This document shows, in pieces, positions 8,703 to 15,411 of a stretch of DNA of 64,000 nucleotides (positions within the stretch are counted from its first letter, which is position 1; each line of letters starts with the position of its first letter). Both the position numbers and the translations under genes were made by a program. Below the pieces are notes generated by a model, which saw only the letters and a list, made by a program, of their open reading frames with translations, ran no database searches and had not been told where the DNA came from. Location: assembly GCF_036997615.1 (NCBI RefSeq), contig NZ_JAWLQA010000002.1, one strand, 5' to 3'. The DNA comes from Brachyspira sp949287565 (lineage in GTDB: Bacteria; Spirochaetota; Brachyspiria; Brachyspirales; Brachyspiraceae).

Positions 8703-9368
8703 ATGAAATACATAATTATTTTATTTATAATAACAAATATAATATATTCTTATGAATCTAAAGAAATAAATAATTTTTATAATGAATATTATTCTTCTTC
8801 ATATGATATAAAGTCAATAGAGAATAATACTTCTAAGACTTATAAAAATATATATGTTCTTATTACATCAAAGAGCATAACTAATGAAAAAGAAAAATAT
8901 AATTATTTGAAAGAAGCTATAAATGATAATGCAGATTATATTAAATCAGAAGATATTGATTATTTAATAAGCGTATCTGAATTAATGAGCTATATAGTTT
9001 ATTACAGCGGGCTTTCTGAAAAAATTTCTTTCGGTTCTAAAAGCAAAGAGATATATAAAAAGATTTTAGAGAAAGATGAATCTAATTTTTTCGCTCTTTT
9101 AGGTACAGCTATTGGATATATGCATGCTCCGGCTATAGCAGGCGGAAGCAATAAAAAGGCTTTTGAATATTTTAATTCAGCATTAAATAATTCAAAAGAA
9201 AAATACCAGAAATATTTATCTTATGTTTGGTTATCACAATACTATTTTAAAATAAAAGACAATGAAAATTATAATAAATATATTGAAATTAGCAAAAAAA
9301 TATATCCTAATGGAAAATTATTAGAGGAGGCTATAGAGAGAAATAATACTAAAAATAAGCCATTATAA
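8703..9368 (+). CDS. Exported TPR-like protein of unknown function
   Basis: No specific family is recognised. The first 16 residues form a hydrophobic signal peptide (KYIIILFIITNIIYS). The mature part is mostly helical, and its second half reads as tetratricopeptide-like units: 'YKKILEKDESNFFALLGTAI', then a Gly/Ala-rich turn, then 'KKAFEYFNSALNNSKEKYQK' and 'YNKYIEISKKIYPNGKLLEE'. This suggests a periplasmic helical-repeat protein that binds another protein. The ribosome site is weak (GAGG seven bases upstream). It lies 88 bp before the Vsp gene on the same strand and could be co-transcribed with it. Confidence 0.6.
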   Translation: MKYIIILFIITNIIYSYESKEINNFYNEYYSSSYDIKSIENNTSKTYKNIYVLITSKSITNEKEKYNYLKEAINDNADYIKSEDIDYLISVSELMSYIVYYSGLSEKISFGSKSKEIYKKILEKDESNFFALLGTAIGYMHAPAIAGGSNKKAFEYFNSALNNSKEKYQKYLSYVWLSQYYFKIKDNENYNKYIEISKKIYPNGKLLEEAIERNNTKNKPL

Positions 9369-9456
9369 AAACAGTTTGATAATAGTGATAGGGTAAAAAT
9401 ATATTTGAATTAATAAAATACAAAGTTGTTAAAAAAACAAAATAAAGGATTATGAT

Positions 9457-10758
9457 ATGAAACGTTTATATTTTATTTTAGCAGCTTTAGTAATAACTGC
9501 TTATAGTGCATTCAGTTATACTGTTGTAGAAGATTTTAATGATTTTTTAGTTGATGAGAATCAATTAACGATAAGGCTTGATAGATTAGGTGTATTAGCA
9601 GGAACAGAGAATTTAAGATTTATGGTTGGAGTATCAGGAGAAACTGCAGGAGTATTGCTTGATAATTTAGACAGCGGTACTAAAGGCGGAATAAATACAT
9701 TCAGACCTGCAGCAATAGCAGGATTCGGATATAAAACAGAAAGTTTCGGTATTGGTGCAGGATATCAATTCAAATATGTATCAGGAAGCTGGCAGGCACA
9801 TACTCCTATAATAACAGCAACAGCATTGAATGATAACTTGAGAATTAATGTACCTGTTACAATAGGAGTAGGAAGCGGAAGTGTTAATAATGGAGATATA
9901 GCAGTTTCTACAGATACTAGAATAGAATATTATACTGGAAACAATATATTCAGCAGAATAAGGGTGAATCTTAAATATGGTATGTATAGATTAAAAGCAA
10001 ATGAAAGCAGAAGCGGAGATTTAGCTAATGGAGGTAATTTGCTAGGTATGGGAACTGTAGGTGAGAATGGTAAATACGGATTTATAAAAGATACTACAGC
10101 ACATTCTATAGGTATAGATATTAGAGGTTATTTTATAGCGGCAACAGACCCTATATTAATAGAGCCTCAAATAAGAGTATTATATCAGGGTTCTGTAGCT
10201 GACTTTACTGGTACTTCATATACCGTAACAACACCTACTACTGGAACTAAAGAGGGTAAGGCTGAATTTGGATTATATAATATAGATGCTTCAAATCCTA
10301 TAGGTGCTTTTTCAATAGTTGATACAGGTTTTCCAATGGCATCATATTATGACTTTACTGCTCATAATATAGCATTTACTGGTGAGGGAGCTTCAATAGA
10401 AATAGGAGGTACAGAATATTATATAACTAAGCCTCAATTTATAGGTGTATCTGTTCCTGTGGGTTTTACTGCTGAAAGTGAGTTTATTACATTGTATTTA
10501 GAGCCTGCATTATCTTTCTCTATGATTACAGGGGGAATTAATGCCTATGCGAGCAGTGCTAAGCCTATGAGAATACCTCCTATATTCTACTCTGTTGGAT
10601 ATTTAGTATATGGAGAATTATATATCACTCCTATTCCTAATTTGGAATGGTATTTTGAGGCTCAGATTGGAGGAGCTACTACAATTGATAATATCGGAAA
10701 CAGTGCTGATAATGGGCTTGCTTTCAATGGAAGTACTGGTATCACTTGGAAATTTTAA
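9457..10758 (+). CDS. Variable surface protein (Vsp) family outer-membrane protein
   Basis: The protein starts with a cleavable signal ending near 'AYSAFSYT', followed by 'VVEDFNDFLVDENQLTIRL', the start I associate with Brachyspira 39-kDa variable surface proteins. The body alternates hydrophobic and polar residues with many Gly and aromatic residues, as in a beta-barrel, and the chain ends in 'STGITWKF', a C-terminal Phe typical of outer-membrane barrels. At 433 residues it is somewhat longer than the classical Vsp proteins. Only one copy is present here, whereas Vsp genes are often clustered. Family assignment is from memory of the N-terminal motif; the barrel call is from composition. Confidence 0.75.
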   Translation: MKRLYFILAALVITAYSAFSYTVVEDFNDFLVDENQLTIRLDRLGVLAGTENLRFMVGVSGETAGVLLDNLDSGTKGGINTFRPAAIAGFGYKTESFGIGAGYQFKYVSGSWQAHTPIITATALNDNLRINVPVTIGVGSGSVNNGDIAVSTDTRIEYYTGNNIFSRIRVNLKYGMYRLKANESRSGDLANGGNLLGMGTVGENGKYGFIKDTTAHSIGIDIRGYFIAATDPILIEPQIRVLYQGSVADFTGTSYTVTTPTTGTKEGKAEFGLYNIDASNPIGAFSIVDTGFPMASYYDFTAHNIAFTGEGASIEIGGTEYYITKPQFIGVSVPVGFTAESEFITLYLEPALSFSMITGGINAYASSAKPMRIPPIFYSVGYLVYGELYITPIPNLEWYFEAQIGGATTIDNIGNSADNGLAFNGSTGITWKF

Positions 10759-10792
10759 TTTGCTAAATTATTGATCTTGGGAAAATAGATTT

Positions 10793-10823
10793 ATTGGGTG
10801 TCTTAGAATATAAGATGCCCAAT
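10793..10823 (+). terminator. 13-bp hairpin between the Vsp gene and ygbA
   Basis: ATTGGGTGTCTTA (10793-10805) pairs fully, counting two G-T pairs, with TAAGATGCCCAAT (10811-10823) across a 5-base loop. There is no T run, so it may be a weak or 3'-protecting terminator of the Vsp gene, or a structure controlling translation of ygbA, whose ATG follows directly. Confidence 0.5.
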
Positions 10824-11246
10824 ATGAAAACTACTAATATGAAAGTTATTGAAAGATATGAACAAAATAATAGTTTAAAAATAAAAAGAAAAATAGATTA
10901 TGAAAAAAATATGCTGCTCTATATGATTAAACTTTATTGCAGACATAATCATAAAGAGTATCATAAGAATTATAATAAAACATTTGGAAGTAAAAATATT
11001 TGCAAAGAATGTGAAGAAGTTTATAATTATGCTTGCGAAAGAACTTCAAAATGCAGATTCATTTCTACAAAAACATTTTGCAGTGCATGCTCTTCTCATT
11101 GTTATAAAAAAGATATGAGAGAGAAAATAAAAAATATAATGATTTTTTCTGGAAAGAGAATGATTTTTTATAGTCCTGTAATTGCTTTGAAACATGTTTT
11201 TGTTATGTTTGTATGCAATATGAAGAAAAATATTAAAAAGTATTGA
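10824..11246 (+). CDS. YgbA family protein (nitrous-oxide-stimulated promoter family)
   Basis: This is a small cytoplasmic Cys-rich protein. It matches the YgbA pattern: 'MIKLYCRHNH', then 'CKECEEVYNYACERTSKC', 'KTFCSACSSHCYKKDMREKI', and the C-terminal 'MIFYSPVIALKHVF'. The four spaced Cys pairs suggest metal or iron-sulfur binding. In enterobacteria the family is linked to nitric-oxide responses, but its biochemical role is not settled. The longest frame starts with a TTG at 10794 inside a strong hairpin, so I place the start at ATG 10824 (ATG 10839 is also possible). No clear Shine-Dalgarno site is seen. The ybaN-like gene follows after 9 bp. Confidence 0.75.
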   Translation: MKTTNMKVIERYEQNNSLKIKRKIDYEKNMLLYMIKLYCRHNHKEYHKNYNKTFGSKNICKECEEVYNYACERTSKCRFISTKTFCSACSSHCYKKDMREKIKNIMIFSGKRMIFYSPVIALKHVFVMFVCNMKKNIKKY

Positions 11247-11255
11247 AGGTGCTAT

Positions 11256-11654
11256 ATGAGAATATTATTTATATGTTTAGGTTTTATTTTTGTAGGTATA
11301 GGTGCTGTGGGAATAGTTGTGCCTATACTTCCAACAACACCTTTTCTTTTGCTTGCATCTTTCTTTTTTGCTAAAGGCTCTAAAAGATTTCATGATTGGT
11401 TTATGTCTACAAAACTATATAAAAAATATTTAGAAAGTTTTGTTAAATCAAGGGCTATGACTTTAAAAGCTAAACTTACTATACTTTTGCCTGTAAGTGC
11501 CATGCTTATAGTTACATTTATTTTTGTGAATAATTTACATGCTAGAATTGCTCTTGTAATACTTTTTATTGCTAAGTATGTATATTTCTTTACTCAAATA
11601 AGAACTATAAAAGAAGGCGAAGAAACAGTACAATTAGAGCAAAGCGATAAATAA
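11256..11654 (+). CDS. DUF454 (YbaN-like) inner-membrane protein
   Basis: This is a small membrane protein of the YbaN/DUF454 family with no known reaction. The hallmark is seen at residues 5-40: hydrophobic helix one, then 'VPILPTTPFLLLASFFFAKGS', then 'RFHDWFMSTKLYKKYLESF'. Two more hydrophobic segments follow (about 70-85 and 90-110), and a charged C-terminus ends the chain at 132 residues, normal for the family. AAGG lies a few bases before the ATG. It follows the YgbA-like gene by 9 bp, so the two are probably one transcript. Confidence 0.85.
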   Translation: MRILFICLGFIFVGIGAVGIVVPILPTTPFLLLASFFFAKGSKRFHDWFMSTKLYKKYLESFVKSRAMTLKAKLTILLPVSAMLIVTFIFVNNLHARIALVILFIAKYVYFFTQIRTIKEGEETVQLEQSDK

Positions 11655-11790
11655 TTATTATAAATTTAAAAATTATGAATGTATATAAATTTATTTGATA
11701 AAATATTATGAATTGAGAAAATAATTTTATGAGTAATAATAACATTTTTGCATTATTGATATTTCCATCTGTCTTGAATTGGGAGATATG

Positions 11791-12414
11791 ATGAAAATAT
11801 TAAGATATATTTTTATGGTAAATATTTTATTTTTTAATGTATTTACAATAGTGTATTCGGAAGAAAATAAAGAAAATAATGGAAATAGTGAAAATAAAGG
11901 TTTTCAATCTGTATTAGATAATAGATTTTTTTCTATAGGATTATTCAGCAGTGCTGATTCTATAAAAACAACTGTTAATATAGAATTTGGTTTTAAGATA
12001 ATGAAATATAATAATTTTCAAATAAAAAGTTATACTGCTGTAACAGGTTCAAAAATATATGATGACAGTCCTCAAATGTATCAGCTAGGACTTATGCAGA
12101 AATTCACTTTTGGAAATAATGATGAATATACAGGTGAGATAGGTATATCAAGATATGGATTTGCTTTTTTTAGTTTTGGATTTTTATCTTTTGATCCTGA
12201 TAAAAGCGGAAAATTTTTATTTGCTTCTCCATACTATTGGGAGGTTGGTGGAGGAGCCGGTTTTAATATTAATGTGAGTAAACATGTTGGTATAGTATTA
12301 GAGTTTGGGGGAGGACTTCATCTTGTTCCTGAAGGTAAAGAACTTGGATATCCTGAAAAAATTAATAAAGCTGGATTTGGAAGAATGAGTATTGGCGGAA
12401 GATATTATTTTTAA
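11791..12414 (+). CDS. Small exported protein, probably an outer-membrane beta-barrel
   Basis: No specific family is recognised. A signal peptide (MKILRYIFMVNILFFNVF, cut near YSEEN) is followed by an Asn/Glu-rich linker. The body has alternating patterns rich in Gly, Phe and Tyr ('FAFFSFGFLSFDPD', 'VGGGAGFNINVSKHVG', 'GRMSIGGRYYF') and ends in Phe. This fits an 8-strand barrel of about 200 residues. GGGAG (11781-11785) supports an ATG at 11788 or 11791 rather than the TTG at 11779. It is isolated, with a terminator shared with the convergent dehydrogenase. Confidence 0.6.
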   Translation: MKILRYIFMVNILFFNVFTIVYSEENKENNGNSENKGFQSVLDNRFFSIGLFSSADSIKTTVNIEFGFKIMKYNNFQIKSYTAVTGSKIYDDSPQMYQLGLMQKFTFGNNDEYTGEIGISRYGFAFFSFGFLSFDPDKSGKFLFASPYYWEVGGGAGFNINVSKHVGIVLEFGGGLHLVPEGKELGYPEKINKAGFGRMSIGGRYYF

Positions 12415-12440
12415 ATTGCTTCTCCTAAATTATTATAATT

Positions 12441-12489
12441 GCCTAGTAATTATATAATTAATTTTTTATATCATTACTAGGCAATATTT
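12441..12489. terminator. Bidirectional terminator between the barrel gene and the dehydrogenase
   Basis: GCCTAGTAAT (12441-12450) pairs perfectly with ATTACTAGGC (12473-12482) across an AT-rich loop. A T run follows on the + side. Confidence 0.75.
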
Positions 12490-12508
12490 TTTATGTGCAG
12501 TAAAGTTA

Positions 12509-13471
12509 TTACCAAGTTTTTTTAATTTCTTTTAAAATGGCTTCAGTTAATTTTATTGTGTTAACATCATCTTCTATAGATACGAATCTTTTATCTTTTC
12601 CTAATATGCAGTTAGCAAAATGTTCATCTTCTAATTTAAGAGGATTATCTCTATGTATAAATACTCTTTCTATTATAGATTCCTGTTTATAATTAATACC
12701 TACTGAAGTTTTTATATTACTTTGACTTGCAGCCTGTCTATGTATAGTTATATCTTGAGTGGCATAGTCTAATATAAAATATGCTTCTTCTGTACTGATA
12801 GCTAAAGTTCTTATTTTTTCCTGAGTTACTCTGCTTGCACTTATTGTTGCTATAGTTGAATCTTCAAATTCTAATAATGCACTTGCAATATCTTCATTTT
12901 TTGTTCTTATTCTTTTTCCGCTTGCTGAAAATCTTACTATTGGCTTTTTTACCAAAGAAGTTACTATATCTAAATCATGTATCATTATATCAAATACAAC
13001 GCCTACATCAGTAATACGCGGAGTGAAAGGAGCTAATCTTCTAGCTTCTATTAAATAAGGTTTTTCTATTATATGATGAAGTTCCTGCACAGCACCATTA
13101 AATCTTTCAACGTGACCAACCTGAAGTATAACATTTTTTTGTTTAACAATTTCTTCTAATTCTAATGCTTGAGCATAAGTTTCAGTCATTGGTTTTTCTA
13201 CTAATACATGCTTTCCTTTTTCTACAGCTTTTTTAGCTATTTCAAAATGATAAATTGTAGGGCTTGCTATTATAACAGCATCAGCATTATCTATTGCTTC
13301 ATCCAAACTATTAAATTTTCTTATATTATGTTTTTGGGATATTTCGTTTAAATGATTTTCATCAGCATCGTATATACCTGATAAATTTATATGATTTATT
13401 TGGCTTACAACATTTAAATGGAATTGACCCATTCTTCCTACGCCTATAATACTTATATTTACTTTATCCAT
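12509..13471 (-). CDS. Gfo/Idh/MocA family NAD-dependent sugar dehydrogenase
   Basis: This is a cytoplasmic oxidoreductase with an N-terminal Rossmann fold ('ISIIGVGRMGQFHLNVV') and the family signature 'GKHVLVEKPMTETYAQALEL', whose Lys is catalytic. The C-terminal part carries 'VVFDIMIHDLDIVTSLV', with the HD pair near the active site. The length of 320 residues is normal. The 'VGHVERFNGAV' and 'DVGVVFDIMIHDLD' stretches recall UDP-GlcNAc 3-dehydrogenases (GnnA) used for diamino lipid A sugars in other spirochetes. That substrate is an inference, and no gnnB-like aminotransferase is next to it. It is monocistronic and divergent from fhs. Confidence 0.8.
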   Translation of the reverse strand: MDKVNISIIGVGRMGQFHLNVVSQINHINLSGIYDADENHLNEISQKHNIRKFNSLDEAIDNADAVIIASPTIYHFEIAKKAVEKGKHVLVEKPMTETYAQALELEEIVKQKNVILQVGHVERFNGAVQELHHIIEKPYLIEARRLAPFTPRITDVGVVFDIMIHDLDIVTSLVKKPIVRFSASGKRIRTKNEDIASALLEFEDSTIATISASRVTQEKIRTLAISTEEAYFILDYATQDITIHRQAASQSNIKTSVGINYKQESIIERVFIHRDNPLKLEDEHFANCILGKDKRFVSIEDDVNTIKLTEAILKEIKKTW

Positions 13472-13606
13472 TTTTGCAATCCTTTTTATAAATTAATAAT
13501 TAAATGCTTAAATAAATTTTATTTTCAATAAATATTTAAAACTTTTTAAAGATTATAATAATAATTCTACAAAATTCAATAATATTTTTTTATTTTATAA
13601 AATATT

Positions 13607-13640
13607 ATATACTATCAAATATTTTAAAAGTATAGTATAT
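13607..13640. promoter_or_regulatory. Possible operator dyad upstream of fhs
   Basis: ATATACTAT (13607-13615) and ATAGTATAT (13632-13640) form a 9-bp inverted repeat in the divergent intergenic region, 38 bp before the fhs start. It is AT-rich, so chance is possible. Confidence 0.3.
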
Positions 13641-13677
13641 TTGAATTGTATATAAAAATTATTTGATTGGAGTATGT

Positions 13678-15339
13678 ATGAAAACAGATATAGAAATAGC
13701 TCAAGAGTGCAAATTGGAAAGAATAGAAAAAATAGCAGAGAAATTGAATCTAACTGATGATGATTATGAGGTATACGGAAAATATAAGGCTAAGATAGAA
13801 TTATCATTATTGAATAAATTAAAAGATAAAAAGGATGGAAAATTAGTTTTAGTAACTGCAATAACTCCTACACCAGCCGGTGAGGGAAAATCTACTGTTA
13901 CAATAGGACTTACTCAGGGATTGAACAAAATTGGAGAGAATGCTGTTGCTGCTTTAAGAGAACCATCTCTTGGTCCTGTATTCGGTATAAAAGGAGGAGC
14001 ATGCGGAGGAGGCTATTCTCAAATTGTACCTATGGAAGATATTAACCTTCATTTTAATGGAGATTTTCATGCCATAAGCAGTGCACATAATTTAATATCT
14101 GCTTGTATAGATAATCATATTAAGCAGGGAAATGAATTAAAAATAGATGTTAATAAGATAGTATTCAAAAGAGTTCTAGATATGAATGACAGAGCTTTAA
14201 GAGATATAGTTATAGGACTTGGCGGAAGCGAGAATGGTGTTGTAAGGCAGTCATCATTTCAAATAACTGTATCATCTGAAATTATGGCTATACTTTGTTT
14301 ATCAAATTCATTAATGGATTTAAAAGAGAAAATAGGAAATGTTATATTTGCTTATGATATTAATGATAATCCTTTAAGAGTGAGGGATTTAAAAATAGAA
14401 GGTGCAGCATGTACACTACTTAAAGATGCTATAAAACCTAATTTAGTTCAAACACTTGAGAATACTCCTGTTATAGTTCATGGAGGTCCTTTCGCTAATA
14501 TTGCTCATGGATGTAATTCAATACTTGCTACAAAGATGTCTTTGAAATTATCAGACTATACTATTACAGAGGCAGGTTTCGCTGCTGATTTAGGAGCTGA
14601 AAAGTTTCTTGATATTAAATGCCGTCTTGCCGATTTAAAGCCTAATTGTATTGTATTAGTTACTACTATAAGAGCATTGAAACATCATGGAGGAGCTTCT
14701 GATATTAATAAAGAAGATTTAGAAGCTTTAACTAAAGGTTTTGAAAATTTGGATAAACATATTGAGAATATGCAGAAATACAATGTTCCTGTTGTAGTTG
14801 CCATTAATAAATTTGTTTCTGATACTGATAAAGAAGTAGAGTGCATAACAAAACATTGCGAGAGTAAAGGAGTAGATATTTCATTATGCGAAGTTTGGGC
14901 TAAAGGCGGAGAAGGGGCTATAGATTTATCTCATAAAGTTTTGAAAGCAGCTTCTAAGGAATCAAATTATAAGCCTTTATATGAATTGGAAAAAAGTATA
15001 AAAGAAAAAATAGAAACTATATGTAAAGAAATATATTCAGCAGGGGAAATTAAATTTTCTAATAAAGCATTAAAAATGATGAAGAAAATAGAAAATATGG
15101 GATTCGGCAATCTTCCTATATGTATATCAAAAACTCAAAAATCAATATCAGATAATCCTGCTTTATTAAATGCTCCTAAAGGCTATACATTAAATATTGA
15201 TGAAATAAAACTTGCATCAGGAGCCGGATTCATTATTGCTATGGCTGGCGGTATTATAGATATGCCGGGACTTCCTAAAATACCTGTTGCCTGCAATATT
15301 GATATAGATGAAAATGGAAAGATAAAAGGTTTATTTTAA
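13678..15339 (+). CDS. fhs: Formate-tetrahydrofolate ligase
   Basis: Fhs makes 10-formyl-tetrahydrofolate from formate, ATP and tetrahydrofolate. The P-loop is seen near residues 60-75 ('TPTPAGEGKSTVTIGLTQG'), followed by 'ALREPSLGPVFGIKGGACGG' and 'GDFHAISSAHNLISA', all typical of the family. It ends 'PGLPKIPVACNIDIDENG'. From the ATG at 13678 it has 553 residues, the normal size. That start is five bases after TTGGAG, so the upstream in-frame ATG at 13663 is less likely. Together with glyA it supplies one-carbon units. A bidirectional terminator follows. Confidence 0.97.
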   Translation: MKTDIEIAQECKLERIEKIAEKLNLTDDDYEVYGKYKAKIELSLLNKLKDKKDGKLVLVTAITPTPAGEGKSTVTIGLTQGLNKIGENAVAALREPSLGPVFGIKGGACGGGYSQIVPMEDINLHFNGDFHAISSAHNLISACIDNHIKQGNELKIDVNKIVFKRVLDMNDRALRDIVIGLGGSENGVVRQSSFQITVSSEIMAILCLSNSLMDLKEKIGNVIFAYDINDNPLRVRDLKIEGAACTLLKDAIKPNLVQTLENTPVIVHGGPFANIAHGCNSILATKMSLKLSDYTITEAGFAADLGAEKFLDIKCRLADLKPNCIVLVTTIRALKHHGGASDINKEDLEALTKGFENLDKHIENMQKYNVPVVVAINKFVSDTDKEVECITKHCESKGVDISLCEVWAKGGEGAIDLSHKVLKAASKESNYKPLYELEKSIKEKIETICKEIYSAGEIKFSNKALKMMKKIENMGFGNLPICISKTQKSISDNPALLNAPKGYTLNIDEIKLASGAGFIIAMAGGIIDMPGLPKIPVACNIDIDENGKIKGLF

Positions 15340-15352
15340 AATATTTAGAATA

Positions 15353-15393
15353 TAAAAAAAGAGCTATAAATGATTTTATAGCTCTTTTTTATT
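15353..15393. terminator. Bidirectional terminator between fhs and the large repeat protein gene
   Basis: AAAAAGAGCTATAAA pairs with TTTATAGCTCTTTTT around a short loop, with runs of A and T on both sides. Confidence 0.9.
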
Positions 15394-15411
15394 TTTATAT
15401 TAATTAATTTT

